A DNA stretch of 64,000 bases from Clostridium_AI sp964409685 (GCA_964409685.1 CAYPEJ010000006.1:62001-126000); one strand, 5' to 3'. Shown: positions 53,160-62,497, counted from the first letter of the stretch. The notes: generated from the letters alone by a model not told the origin. Numbers and translations: made by a program.

Positions 53160-54326
53160 ATGAATGATGACTTTATGAACAGTACACCAACACCCACTCT
53201 TACATTTGACCCATTTCCAGAGGCAAAACAAGAAATAGTAGAAACAGTAGAAACAGTACAAGAACAGCCAGCAGAACCAGCATTTGACGAATCTACTTTG
53301 ACACAAGAAGAAAGACAGATGGTAGACAACTTTGCTTCTCAAATAGAATTGACAAACAGCAATTTAATTTTACAATACGGCGCAGGAGCACAAAAGAAAA
53401 TCGCAGACTTTTCCGAAAGTGCCTTAAATAGTGTGAAGACAAAGGACTTAGGCGAAATCGGGGAAATGCTTTCTAATGTAGTAACGGAATTAAAGAACTT
53501 TGAGAATACGGAAGAAGAAAAAGGCGGTTTCCTAGGATTTTTCAAAAACAAATCCAACAAGTTAACCAATATGAAAGCAAAATATAGCAGTGCAGAAGCG
53601 AATGTAAATAACATCTGTAAGGCCTTAGAAGCTCACCAAGTACAGCTTTTAAAAGATGTTGCTATGCTAGATAAAATGTATGAAGTCAATAAGACATATT
53701 TTAAAGAATTATCAATGTACATCCTAGCTGGAAAGAAAAAATTACATGAAGTGCAAACAAAAGAATTACCTGCTTTAGCTGAAAAAGCCCAAAGAAGTGG
53801 CTTACCTGAAGATGCACAAGCGGTAAATGATTTAAATAGCTTATGCAATCGTTTTGAAAAGAAAATTCATGACCTTGAACTTACAAGAATGATTAGCATT
53901 CAGATGGCTCCTCAGATTCGTTTGATTCAAGGAAACGATACTATGATGAGCGAAAAAATTCAATCTACTATCGTAAACACCATTCCATTATGGAAAAGTC
54001 AAATGGTACTTGCATTAGGGGTTACCCACTCTGAACAAGCTGCTCGAGCACAACGAGAAGTAACCGACATGACCAACGAACTTCTTCGTAAAAATGCACA
54101 AACACTTAAGATGGCTACCATTGAAACAGCCAAAGAAAGTGAACGTGGCATTGTAGATATGGAAACATTGAAGATGACAAACGAATCTTTAATTTCTACT
54201 TTAGACGAAGTGTTAAAAATCCAAACAGAAGGAAAGCAAAAACGTAGAGAAGCCGAAGCAGAATTAAATCGTATCGAAGGTGAACTAAAGAATAAATTAA
54301 TGAGTCTAAGTACTCAAACGAAATAA
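53160..54326 (+). CDS. telA: TelA-family toxic-anion-resistance protein
   Basis: A 388-residue all-helical cytoplasmic protein of the TelA/KlaA family (SQIELTNSNLILQYGAGAQKKIADFS; GFLGFFKNKSNKL; QMAPQIRLIQGNDTMMSEKIQSTI; IPLWKSQMVLALGVTHSE). Members are linked to tellurite and cell-envelope-drug tolerance, mechanism unknown. The ATG at 53160 lies 7 nt after AGGAGG; the ATG at 53154 is too close to that site. Co-transcribed with xpaC. Confidence 0.9.
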   Translation: MNDDFMNSTPTPTLTFDPFPEAKQEIVETVETVQEQPAEPAFDESTLTQEERQMVDNFASQIELTNSNLILQYGAGAQKKIADFSESALNSVKTKDLGEIGEMLSNVVTELKNFENTEEEKGGFLGFFKNKSNKLTNMKAKYSSAEANVNNICKALEAHQVQLLKDVAMLDKMYEVNKTYFKELSMYILAGKKKLHEVQTKELPALAEKAQRSGLPEDAQAVNDLNSLCNRFEKKIHDLELTRMISIQMAPQIRLIQGNDTMMSEKIQSTIVNTIPLWKSQMVLALGVTHSEQAARAQREVTDMTNELLRKNAQTLKMATIETAKESERGIVDMETLKMTNESLISTLDEVLKIQTEGKQKRREAEAELNRIEGELKNKLMSLSTQTK

Positions 54327-54333
54327 ACTAAGG

Positions 54334-54371
54334 AAAAGTGTCTCTCTGGAACCCAATAGAGGCACTTTTTC
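54334..54371 (+). terminator. Terminator after telA
   Basis: AAAAGTG-T-CTCT pairs with AGAG-G-CACTTTT (one G-T pair), followed by T residues. Confidence 0.8.
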
Positions 54372-54535
54372 TGTTCTATCATTCGATTCTTTGAATTTCA
54401 TATTTGGTTTGCGAATTTCTGATTTGCGAATTTCCAAAACAGTTGGAAGTATTGTTTCATTGTAAATCGAAAGGCATAATGCTATAATGGATAAGATTTC
54501 GAAAGAAATAAGTGCAGTTACAAGGAGGTCTTTGT

Positions 54536-55171
54536 GTGAAGATAGAGCGTATTGCATGTGGCAGCGTAAACTGTTTTCTGATAAAAGATGGGGACGATGC
54601 AGTTTTAGTCGATACAGGTACACTACGTTATCGAGAAAAAGTCGATAATGCGTGTGCGAAAGTAAATCTAAGTCTTATTGTTCTGACACATGGACATATT
54701 GACCATGTTCAAAATGCGCAGTATTTATCAAAGAAATACCATGTGCCAATCGGAATACATAAATTAGATTACCAATGTATAAAAAATAATGTACAGGAAC
54801 CATTAAAAGCACATACCATAATTGGAAAAATTCTATTATGGGTTACGATAAAAAGTGCAGAAAGAGAAAAGGTAGAGCTATTTCCATGTGATGTATCTTT
54901 AAAAGAAGGAATGGATCTAAGCGAATATGGAATCGATGCAACAGTAATTCGTTTACCTGGACATACAAAAGGGTCAATAGGATTGAAGATTGGACACAAT
55001 GATTTTATTGTAGGGGATGCACTTATGAATATTGGAAAACCCACTATTACAAAATTGTATAGTGATTATGATAAAGTGAAACAAAGTGCACAGATTATCA
55101 GTCAAAGTGGAAATCGTAAGATACATTTTGGACACGGAAAAAGTGTTTTGAATCAGTATTGGAAAGAATAA
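54536..55171 (+). CDS. Metallo-beta-lactamase-fold hydrolase
   Basis: A 211-residue MBL-fold protein, zinc motif VLTHGHIDHVQNA (HxHxDH), further ligand regions RLPGHTKGSIG and VGDALMN, and final HFGHGKSVL. This glyoxalase-II-like group hydrolyses thioesters or other small substrates; the natural one is unknown. The start is GTG at 54536, 7 nt after AAGGAGG; the in-frame ATG at 54512 lies before that site. It is 23 bp ahead of the next gene. Confidence 0.9.
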   Translation: MKIERIACGSVNCFLIKDGDDAVLVDTGTLRYREKVDNACAKVNLSLIVLTHGHIDHVQNAQYLSKKYHVPIGIHKLDYQCIKNNVQEPLKAHTIIGKILLWVTIKSAEREKVELFPCDVSLKEGMDLSEYGIDATVIRLPGHTKGSIGLKIGHNDFIVGDALMNIGKPTITKLYSDYDKVKQSAQIISQSGNRKIHFGHGKSVLNQYWKE

Positions 55172-55194
55172 CATACAACACATTAGGTGATAGA

Positions 55195-56976
55195 ATGAAT
55201 AAACAAAAGGAACCGATATATACAATTGAGGAAATTAAATTATTTTATAATGATATTAAATACGTGACCAGAAGTTTAGCAAAAGAAAGCGAAGAATTTT
55301 TTTCCTGTATGGCATCTTATGCAAAGATTGAGAGAAAAGATCCTCAAGGAATCGAGGCTTTTTTTTGCCAAGAAGAAGAACGTTTAAAGAAAATAGAAAA
55401 TGAACTATATCAATTAGTGCATATACAGAATAAAGGAAAAAGAAAATTTGGCATACGTCAGTGGAAGAGTTTTCAAGAACTAAGAGAAATTTTAATGGAA
55501 TGCGGGCATATTAATAAAGAATTGAGACCATCACCATTATGGTTTTCCAAAGAAAACTATGACATAATCCATGATATGTTAGATGAAGTACAGACAAAGA
55601 CCGAAGATAGTATCAAAAGCAAAGAGCGAATTAATTTATTGTGGAGCGATGACGTATTCTTAGCCCATAATGTACGCTTTACCAGTGAATATGTGGACTT
55701 GCTAAATGGATCCTCCATGAAGTATTTGAATGTGAATTTCTGGAAGTACAGGAAGCAGATAAAGTCGTTATTTATTGGTGAAGATTCATTGTATTGTGAC
55801 GATGAGATTAAACGATTAAAGAAAAATGTAGCGACTATGACAGAAAATGATAATTGGCTATTTTTTAAGAAACGAAAAATCATGGAAGTACTTGGCGAAA
55901 ATTACATTGGAAGAGATACAGAATTTAATCAGATTCGTAAAAACTATGAAGTATTTTATTCATGGCTTTTAACATTACCAGAAGATTTGAACTTAACAGA
56001 AGAGAGCTTTTTAGAATACTGTGAGTTTATTGAGCAACTAAAAAACATTGATTGGACTGTATATTCAGAGATGATGCAAGAGTGTGTTCCGTTTTTTTCA
56101 GATGAGATTATTAAACATACACCAATTGAAATTTTAATCGAGAAAGTGCAACATTACCGATACGCAATTAATATTGTAAAGCAAAAGTATGGAACTGCTT
56201 ATTTAACACAAGAGCGAATAGAACCTTCTTATGAGAAGTGGAATAAGTTGTTACAAAAAGTTTTAGATAAGTACAATTGGATAGAAGAAAAAAAGGGGCA
56301 GATTCAACTTTATTTTGGAGGATTGTATACAGGATTAAATACAGATTGGGATTTAATGAAAGACTGCATTATAGATTCTACAAAAGAAATTAACGGTGTA
56401 TCAGAACGACGAATTAAGCAATACCAGTTTGTTCTATACCATGAGAAAATGGGAGAAGATGATGTTAGCGAAGATTCCGATAAGAATTTAACGGAACATT
56501 CTATCAATACCATCGAACAAGCAATCTCCTATTTACTTGAAAATGAAGTTTCCATAGCAATCTCCGAATTAGTAAAGAGAGTGAGTAAACTACTTGGACA
56601 AAAACGTATCACAGCGAAATGGAAACAAGAAGTTGAGCAGTACATTCGTGAGCATTTGCCAGAATCTTTTAATATAGAAGATGATTTTGTTCTGATTAAA
56701 GATAAAGAATTGCTACACTTTCGAGTTCCAGAAGATAAGAAGAAGCGAGATGCAGAACTTATCTCGATGGCAGAGTGGATCAGTGGAGTTTATAGTGTAA
56801 TCCTTATTGAAAAGGAAATACCATTAGATGATTTAACAAAATTATTTGCAAAGTTACTTGGTTATCCAAGGCGTACAAAAGTATTGCAAGAAAAGGTAGA
56901 AGAAGCCGTAAAGCACTTAAAGAGAGATTCCAAAATTGAAAGAAAAAGTGGTGGATGGAGTATAATTGAAATGTAA
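55195..56976 (+). CDS. Large protein of unknown function with DUF3320-like C-terminus
   Basis: A 593-residue soluble, helix-rich and charged protein. Most of it (about 1-440) resembles nothing I recognise. The C-terminal part (about 470-593) has two winged-helix-like units (IREHLPESFNIEDDFVLI; HFRVPEDKKKRDAELISMAEW; LDDLTKLFAKLLGYPRRTKVL; AVKHLKRDSKIERKSGGWSI) that recall the DUF3320 domain at the end of large helicase/nuclease-like proteins. No helicase motif is seen here. The ATG at 55195 follows AGGTGATAGA. It probably shares a transcript with the MBL gene. Confidence 0.65.
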   Translation: MNKQKEPIYTIEEIKLFYNDIKYVTRSLAKESEEFFSCMASYAKIERKDPQGIEAFFCQEEERLKKIENELYQLVHIQNKGKRKFGIRQWKSFQELREILMECGHINKELRPSPLWFSKENYDIIHDMLDEVQTKTEDSIKSKERINLLWSDDVFLAHNVRFTSEYVDLLNGSSMKYLNVNFWKYRKQIKSLFIGEDSLYCDDEIKRLKKNVATMTENDNWLFFKKRKIMEVLGENYIGRDTEFNQIRKNYEVFYSWLLTLPEDLNLTEESFLEYCEFIEQLKNIDWTVYSEMMQECVPFFSDEIIKHTPIEILIEKVQHYRYAINIVKQKYGTAYLTQERIEPSYEKWNKLLQKVLDKYNWIEEKKGQIQLYFGGLYTGLNTDWDLMKDCIIDSTKEINGVSERRIKQYQFVLYHEKMGEDDVSEDSDKNLTEHSINTIEQAISYLLENEVSIAISELVKRVSKLLGQKRITAKWKQEVEQYIREHLPESFNIEDDFVLIKDKELLHFRVPEDKKKRDAELISMAEWISGVYSVILIEKEIPLDDLTKLFAKLLGYPRRTKVLQEKVEEAVKHLKRDSKIERKSGGWSIIEM

Positions 56977-57078
56977 GGAATGGCTTCCTATGTTGGTATA
57001 ATGTGCGAAACTGAAAAATGAAATATTGTTAATACTATCTTTGTAACACGAAACTTGTCTTTACGAAAGGAGCGCGTC

Positions 57079-57306
57079 ATGGATAGTGATTTAACAATGG
57101 ATCGTATTCAAGCAGAAGAACAATGTGGATGTGGTTGTGGATGTGCAAGCCTACATCATGCAGACCATTCACCATTAGGAATTGCAAGTGTTCCATGTCA
57201 AAAATGGGGCGAAACCTATGATTTGGCAAAGGCATTAAAAGTAGGAACGATATTTGCTGAATTAGATATGCCATTTTTCGTGGGAGGTGACAAGAATGTC
57301 CAATAG
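57079..57306 (+). CDS. cotJA: Spore coat protein CotJA
   Basis: A 75-residue protein with the CotJA core IASVPCQKWGETYDLAKALKVGTIFAELDMPF (split over about 37-69). An unusual Cys-Gly repeat, CGCGCGC, precedes it at about residues 16-22. CotJA, CotJB and CotJC form part of the inner spore coat. AAAGGAGCG ribosome site. It overlaps cotJB by 11 bp. No clear sigma-E promoter could be identified in the 100-bp gap upstream. Confidence 0.9.
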   Translation: MDSDLTMDRIQAEEQCGCGCGCASLHHADHSPLGIASVPCQKWGETYDLAKALKVGTIFAELDMPFFVGGDKNVQ

Positions 57307-57592
57307 ACAGGAACTGTTACAAAAAATCGATGAGGCAAGTTTTGCCGTAAATGACATTACCCTTTACTTGGACACTCATCCAACTGATATGGAGGCCTTA
57401 AACTACTTTCAAAAAGTAATGGCAGAAAGAAAACAAGCCATGCAGGAATTTGAGTCACAATATGAACCATTAATTGTTGATTGTGTCAATCCAAAAGAAA
57501 ATAATAAGACAGGATCTCACACAAAATATCCTGCCGTTGAACATTGGACTTGGGGCGATGGACCAATTCCTTGGGAAGGGGGAGAAAATTAA
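57296..57592 (+). CDS. cotJB: Spore coat protein CotJB
   Basis: A 98-residue protein typical of CotJB: LLQKIDEASFAVNDITLYLDTHPTDMEAL (about 5-33) and the terminal YPAVEHWTWGDGPIPWEGG, rich in Trp and Pro. The ATG at 57296 follows GGGAGGTGA. Its stop overlaps the cotJC start (TAATG). Confidence 0.92.
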   Translation: MSNRQELLQKIDEASFAVNDITLYLDTHPTDMEALNYFQKVMAERKQAMQEFESQYEPLIVDCVNPKENNKTGSHTKYPAVEHWTWGDGPIPWEGGEN

Positions 57593-58206
57593 TGTGGAAT
57601 TATGAAAAAAGACTACAATTTCCAGTGAATATTAAAAAGACAGACCCAAAAACAGCCCAATTCATTATGTCTCAATATGGTGGACCAGATGGAGAGTTAG
57701 CAGCCTCTTTGCGTTATTTATCCCAACGTTATACTATGCCAGATAAATGTATTGGAGGACTTCTTACCGATATCGGTACAGAGGAGTTAGCCCATATGGA
57801 AATTATTTGTGCCATTGTATATCAATTGACGAAGAATTTATCCATTGAAGAAGCAAAAGCCGCTGGATTTGATGCTTATTATATTGATCATACAGGCGGT
57901 ATCTGGCCAGCTGCAGCAGCAGGAATACCATTTACCGCATTAGAATTCCAGTCCAAGGGAGATGCTATCACAGACCTTTTCGAAGACTTAGCGGCAGAAC
58001 AAAAAGCTCGAACTACGTACGATAACATTTTAAGATTTATTGATGATCCTGATGTTATTGCACCAATTAAGTTCCTACGCGAGCGAGAAATTGTGCATTT
58101 CCAAAGATTTGGGGAAGCATTAGAAAAAATGAAATCCACTTTAGATTCTAATAATTTCTATTATTTCAATGCGGAATTTGATAAATCCATGTACAAACCA
58201 AATTAA
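57592..58206 (+). CDS. cotJC: CotJC, manganese-catalase-family spore coat protein
   Basis: A 204-residue ferritin-like four-helix protein of the manganese catalase family. Metal-ligand-type motifs are ASLRYLSQRY, GTEELAHMEII and FLREREIVHFQRFGEAL. CotJC sits in the spore coat and may protect against peroxide. Third gene of a tightly overlapping cotJABC operon, the clearest sign in the window that the organism forms endospores. Confidence 0.93.
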   Translation: MWNYEKRLQFPVNIKKTDPKTAQFIMSQYGGPDGELAASLRYLSQRYTMPDKCIGGLLTDIGTEELAHMEIICAIVYQLTKNLSIEEAKAAGFDAYYIDHTGGIWPAAAAGIPFTALEFQSKGDAITDLFEDLAAEQKARTTYDNILRFIDDPDVIAPIKFLREREIVHFQRFGEALEKMKSTLDSNNFYYFNAEFDKSMYKPN

Positions 58207-58213
58207 TATACAA

Positions 58214-58248
58214 CCCATAGTGTATCGATGTACGCTATGGGATTTTTT
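58214..58248 (+). terminator. Intrinsic terminator of cotJABC
   Basis: CCCATAG-T-GTA (58214-58224) pairs with TAC-G-CTATGGG (58231-58241), then six T. Confidence 0.9.
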
Positions 58249-58285
58249 GTTATTCAATTATGCATACACTTCTTTTCTGCTTTTA

Positions 58286-58324
58286 AAAGTTGCATTTCTT
58301 ACATTGAAAGTTGTAATTCTTACA
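58286..58324 (+). repeat. Two 18-bp direct repeats, 21-bp period, upstream of a possible promoter
   Basis: AAAGTTGCATTTCTTACA (58286-58303) and AAAGTTGTAATTCTTACA (58307-58324) agree at 16 of 18 positions and start 21 bp apart, two helix turns. About 30 bp downstream is TG-TACAAT (58353-58358) without a good -35. This geometry fits tandem activator sites. Confidence 0.55.
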
Positions 58325-58358
58325 CTTTGCGTTTTTTTATGTTGAAATGGTGTACAAT

Positions 58359-58477
58359 GCATTTGTAACTAAGAAAGTTACATACCATTGAAAGGTTTTA
58401 TAGTTTTATTTGTTTTAATTTGATAGGGAGTATTTTTTATATAGGTTGTGCATAGGGGAAAATGCACAACTTTTTTT
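58359..58477 (+). ncRNA. Candidate small non-coding RNA
   Basis: From the possible start after TACAAT, about 120 nt run to a clear terminator: GTTGTGCAT (58445-58453) paired with ATGCACAAC (58462-58470) and seven T. An upstream hairpin TGTAACT/AGTTACA (about 58364-58382) is included. No ORF with a ribosome site is present. The remainder of this 535-bp gene-free stretch (58478-58741) is A/T-rich with a possible -10 (TATAAT near 58582) and the hairpins listed next. Confidence 0.45.
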
Positions 58478-58661
58478 GTTATTTTGCCAATGGTAAAAAA
58501 GAAAAATTGGAAAAAATATATTTAAAATACGCATAATTTTACATCCAGTCTCAAACTCAAGACAAGTTAAGGATTGCGTGCTATAATCTATTTAAATCAA
58601 ACAGAACAATTCAGTATATTTATTAATTTGCTAATACCTTTCCATATACCATACATCACTA

Positions 58662-58694
58662 GAAGAGCCCTGTGAGTTATTCACAGGGCTCTTC
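58662..58694. repeat. Perfect 14-bp hairpin near the lyase 3' end
   Basis: GAAGAGCCCTGTGA (58662-58675) and TCACAGGGCTCTTC (58681-58694) with loop GTTAT. It is GC-rich against its surroundings. No T run follows on either strand, though it is placed to end the minus-strand lyase transcript. A second small hairpin (AATTGTTG/CAACAATT, 58720-58740) lies between it and the lyase stop. Confidence 0.65.
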
Positions 58695-58741
58695 GCCTTT
58701 GGAAGTTCTATTGTTTAATAATTGTTGGGCAACAACAATTT

Positions 58742-61558
58742 CTAATTAACTTTAACTTCATATAAATTAATACCACTGCCAGTAGAGTATAAGTAGATAG
58801 TACCAGCAGAACCAGTATAATTATAAGATTGAGCACCAAGGCTACTTGTACATTCTATCGTTCCAAGTTGATTTCCACTTGCATCACATACAGCAAGGTA
58901 ACGAGTGGAGCTACCAGAACTCTTTCCTGTTACTGTAATAGTACAAGAACCATTTACATCGAATTTTAGTGCACGGTAACTTGTGCTACCAGCGCCACCT
59001 AATGCAAGGTAATTTGTATAGCTTGCTCCATTGTAAGAAGCAGAACCAGATTTCATAGACATTGTCTTAGAACTTGTAGCAACTAATGTTAAGCTATTTA
59101 CCGTTGTATTAGAAGAGATTGTGCTTAATGAAGTAAAGGCTGAATTACTAAAGTTCCAATCATATGAGGTAGAAGCAGTTCCAGAACTTGGACTAGGAGA
59201 AGAACTGCTAGAACCAGATGGAGCAGTAGTAGATTCAAATTTCCATAGTTGACAAGTATTTCCGTAGTAAGTCCATTGGCAAACATTTGAACCATCTGTA
59301 GTTCCAAAATTATAGATGTCTAATCCACTTGCATAGTTACTTGCTTTTGTTAAAATACCGTAAACACCACTTGTTGAAGTAGATGCTAATTTATAGTATT
59401 GTGCATTGCAACCGTTGTATGGCCAAATGTTTATGTTTGCGCCATCATCAGCTGAAGCATTTACGACATCAAGCATATAGCCTAAACCATTTTTAAGAGT
59501 AAAAGAACCATCGCTTGCATTTTCAACATACCACTTTTGTCCGTCAACGCCACTACCAGTTCCAATTTCAACGTTTTGACCAGAAGCTAACGTGTTATCG
59601 GTTACTTGTAAATATTTTTGAGAGCTTGGATTCTTAATATAATACCATCCGTTTGAAACAGTTGTGCTACTTGTTGAAGTAGTTGCGCCAGCTGCATATA
59701 CGTTAGGTTGGCTTGGTAAGGAATATCCTGTACCTAAGAAGAAGCTTGTATGTGCAGGTTGATTATAAGCAACATTTTGGGAAGCGATTTGGCAACGATA
59801 TTGTGTATCATGCATTAAAGTATAAACACGACTAGATGTAACATCTGTTGTTTGGTATACACGTAATGCAGTACCATCAGAAGTTGGCCAAATGATTTCT
59901 TCACGCCAGTCACCTAAGATATCTGCTACTAAGCTGGCATTGGATTTGGAACCATTAATATATGTGACGCCAGAGGCAGTCAATACACGTCCGCTATCAT
60001 AGCTATCTACCATAGTGCGGTCTAATACTTCTTGTTCTAAATCTGCATCCCAGTAAACAACAAAGTTAGGATTCCATTTTGTAATGTCGGACCATTGAGC
60101 AACTGTACTTCCGCTTCCGTTATATACATTAGAACTTGCAGAAGATACAAATTCAGCGGAATTATTTCCAGAGATAAAGTTACCAGCTACCGCTCTACCA
60201 GTGTCGGAGCTTGCTGTGTAGTTAAAGATAATCTTACCATTTTTGGCATCTCTTAATGCTGCACCATATGGAGAGGTTTCAAAACAACTCCAGATTTCTA
60301 AACCACTTCTATTAGGTAAGAAATCACCAACATGAAGTGCATCTCCATGTCCTAAACTATTTGAATAAAGACCTGTTCCATCATGGTCGATGGTACAAGC
60401 ACCATATACGATTTCATCATATCCATCTTGGTCAACATCTGCAACTGCTAAGTTGTGGTTACCTTGTCCTGCATAAGCAGAGTTTCCAGAAGAATTACTA
60501 TCGAAAGTCCATTTTTTCACTAATTTGTTGTTTACTACATTGTAAGCAACTAATACTGCTCTTGTATAGTATCCACGACACATAACAACGCTTGGGGTTT
60601 TACCGTCTAAGTAAGCAACAGCAGCTAAGAAACGATCAACACGGTTTCCATAGGAATCACCCCAATCAGATACAGTACCACGACCAGGTTCGTAATTGAT
60701 TGTATTTAGGTTAGCACCTGTTTTACCATCAAATAGTGTTAAGTATTCAGAACCAGATAAGATTCTACCAGAAGAATTACGATTATCCTTGGAAGAACTT
60801 CCGATTACAGAACCCGTTCCATCGACAGTTCCATCTGCTGTTTTACAAATCATTTCCGCACAGCCATCACCGTCAAAATCATATACCATAAATTGAGTGT
60901 AATGTGCACCTGCACGAATATTAATACCTAAGTCAATTCTCCAAAGGCGTGTACCGTTTAATTTGTAAGCATCAATGATTACATTTCCTGTGTAGCCGTC
61001 TTGAGAATTATCTTTTGAATTAGAAGGATCCCATTTTAAAATGATTTCGTACTCACCATCACCGTCCAAATCTGCAACACTTGCATCATTAGGAGAGTAT
61101 GTGTAAGCAGTGCCATCAGGAGTTGTACCACCACTTGGTTTATTTAATGGGATGTCGAAGTAATTAGTTGATTGCACAGAAACTGTTTTAGAAGTATCTG
61201 TTACGGAACCATTTACAACAGCTTGTACATAATATGTACTGGAAGTAGAACCGCTTGCATCAAGATAGTTTGTACTATTTGTGATTAAACTGGAGTTCAC
61301 TTTACTTCCATTACGGTAAATGTAGAAACCGATACTGCTTGAATCAGTACCAAGGTAACGCCAGCTTAGATAAACACCGCTGGATGTTTTGATTGCAACT
61401 AATCCTCTGTCTAAGTTTTCCACTTGGCGAGCAGATGCAGCAGAAACCACATTGGATGAATCTTTTACGCCAATAAAGCTTCCAGAGAAGACTGTGCAAA
61501 AAAGAAACAGAATAGATAGTGCAATTGATAATGTTTTTTTGCCATTATTAATACGCAT
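58742..61558 (-). CDS. Secreted rhamnogalacturonan lyase (PL11) with RICIN and C-terminal binding modules
   Basis: A 938-residue exported enzyme. Signal peptide (about 1-42, ending near VVSAASA), then a fibronectin-like start and the PL11 eight-bladed catalytic domain (about 45-620) with calcium loops DLDGDGEYEIIL and DFDGDGCAEMICK, and WDPSNSKDNSQDGYTGNV and GINIRAGAHYTQF typical of YesW/YesX. A RICIN lectin domain follows (about 640-785; QKYLQV, GQKWYVE, LDVVNAS, CQLWKF), a Ser/Pro linker, and a C-terminal module (about 805-938) of a type found on clostridial pectinases. It cleaves the backbone of rhamnogalacturonan I. Start at 61558 follows AAAGGAGGAA; the ORF's upstream part is non-coding. 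Confidence 0.9.
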   Translation of the reverse strand: MRINNGKKTLSIALSILFLFCTVFSGSFIGVKDSSNVVSAASARQVENLDRGLVAIKTSSGVYLSWRYLGTDSSSIGFYIYRNGSKVNSSLITNSTNYLDASGSTSSTYYVQAVVNGSVTDTSKTVSVQSTNYFDIPLNKPSGGTTPDGTAYTYSPNDASVADLDGDGEYEIILKWDPSNSKDNSQDGYTGNVIIDAYKLNGTRLWRIDLGINIRAGAHYTQFMVYDFDGDGCAEMICKTADGTVDGTGSVIGSSSKDNRNSSGRILSGSEYLTLFDGKTGANLNTINYEPGRGTVSDWGDSYGNRVDRFLAAVAYLDGKTPSVVMCRGYYTRAVLVAYNVVNNKLVKKWTFDSNSSGNSAYAGQGNHNLAVADVDQDGYDEIVYGACTIDHDGTGLYSNSLGHGDALHVGDFLPNRSGLEIWSCFETSPYGAALRDAKNGKIIFNYTASSDTGRAVAGNFISGNNSAEFVSSASSNVYNGSGSTVAQWSDITKWNPNFVVYWDADLEQEVLDRTMVDSYDSGRVLTASGVTYINGSKSNASLVADILGDWREEIIWPTSDGTALRVYQTTDVTSSRVYTLMHDTQYRCQIASQNVAYNQPAHTSFFLGTGYSLPSQPNVYAAGATTSTSSTTVSNGWYYIKNPSSQKYLQVTDNTLASGQNVEIGTGSGVDGQKWYVENASDGSFTLKNGLGYMLDVVNASADDGANINIWPYNGCNAQYYKLASTSTSGVYGILTKASNYASGLDIYNFGTTDGSNVCQWTYYGNTCQLWKFESTTAPSGSSSSSPSPSSGTASTSYDWNFSNSAFTSLSTISSNTTVNSLTLVATSSKTMSMKSGSASYNGASYTNYLALGGAGSTSYRALKFDVNGSCTITVTGKSSGSSTRYLAVCDASGNQLGTIECTSSLGAQSYNYTGSAGTIYLYSTGSGINLYEVKVN

Positions 61559-61609
61559 TTTTTCCTCCTTTTTGTCATTCATACATGACTGATTTTTCAT
61601 TGTAGCATT

Positions 61610-61638
61610 AGTATACAGGATTGTTTTTGCCAGAACAA
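61610..61638 (-). promoter_or_regulatory. Promoter of the rhamnogalacturonan lyase
   Basis: Minus strand: -35 TTGTTC (61638-61633), 17-bp spacer, -10 TATACT (61615-61610). Confidence 0.65.
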
Positions 61639-61673
61639 TAAGAGAATTGAACAAAATTAACAATAAAAATTAT

Positions 61674-61687
61674 TGTAAATGCTTACA
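61674..61687. promoter_or_regulatory. cre-like / LacI-family operator
   Basis: TGTAAATGCTTACA, minus strand TGTAAGCATTTACA, resembles the CcpA site consensus TGNAANCGNNNNCA with one central mismatch (CA for CG). It lies 36 bp upstream of the lyase -35. Suggests carbon-source control, either CcpA or a local LacI-type regulator. Confidence 0.5.
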
Positions 61688-61843
61688 AATTAAAATAAAG
61701 TAGTATAACTGTACAAAGAAGAAGAAAAATAGTAATAAATATGCACAAATGTAGTTGTCGAAATTTTAAAATAGTAGGATAAAATACTAATACAAACTAG
61801 AATAAGTGATCTAGGAAACGCAATAAACAAGGGAGTGTATTGG

Positions 61844-61871
61844 TTGACATTTATTTTTGGGATGATAGAAT
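61844..61871 (+). promoter_or_regulatory. Promoter of bioY
   Basis: -35 TTGACA (61844-61849), 16-bp spacer, extended -10 TGA-TAGAAT (61866-61871). No BirA-type palindrome was found nearby. The rest of the 387-bp gap between lyase and bioY is featureless A/T-rich DNA. Confidence 0.6.
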
Positions 61872-61945
61872 GAAAAAAGGAACACATTCATTTTATGTGA
61901 ATTGATTCAAATCGTATCAAAAGACAAAGAAAATTGGAGGATTAA

Positions 61946-62497
61946 ATGGAAGCGAAACTAGTACGAACGAAAACCTATACCATGACAGGAATTGCACTAA
62001 TGGCAGCACTTATGTGTATTCTAGGACCAATGTCAATACCTATCGGAGTGGTACCGATTACATTAACAAATTTAGTGATTTACTTTTCTGTATATTTGTT
62101 AGGGAGCAAATATGGCACCATAAGTTACATAGTATATTTGTTTCTTGGAATCTTTGGACTCCCTGTGTTTTCAGGCTATACAGGAGGCATTGCAAAATTA
62201 GCAGGACCAACAGGTGGTTATCTAATAGGTTTTATTTTTATGGCACTATTATCAGGAGTTATCGTTGAAAAATGTAAATATCATAGGATAATCAGTTTTA
62301 TCGGATTAAGTATTGCAACACTAGTTGCTTATTTTTTTGGAACAGTGTGGTTTGTCATACAAGCAGATTGTACATTTGCATATGCACTAAGTATTTGTGT
62401 AATTCCATTTCTACTTGGAGATGCTATAAAAGTGCTTATTGCCGTTTGTATTTGTCCATTTATTCGAAAACAGCTTGCGCATAATCATTTATTATAA
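61946..62497 (+). CDS. bioY: Biotin transporter substrate-specific component BioY
   Basis: A 183-residue S-component of an energy-coupling-factor transporter with about six membrane helices and the BioY signature (GPMSIPIGVVPITLTNLVIY; GIFGLPVFSGYTGGIAKLAGPTGGYLIGF, about 70-98). It binds biotin for uptake, either alone or with an ECF module encoded elsewhere. Ribosome site TGGAGGATT. No biotin synthesis genes are nearby, suggesting dependence on scavenged biotin (inference). Confidence 0.93.
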   Translation: MEAKLVRTKTYTMTGIALMAALMCILGPMSIPIGVVPITLTNLVIYFSVYLLGSKYGTISYIVYLFLGIFGLPVFSGYTGGIAKLAGPTGGYLIGFIFMALLSGVIVEKCKYHRIISFIGLSIATLVAYFFGTVWFVIQADCTFAYALSICVIPFLLGDAIKVLIAVCICPFIRKQLAHNHLL

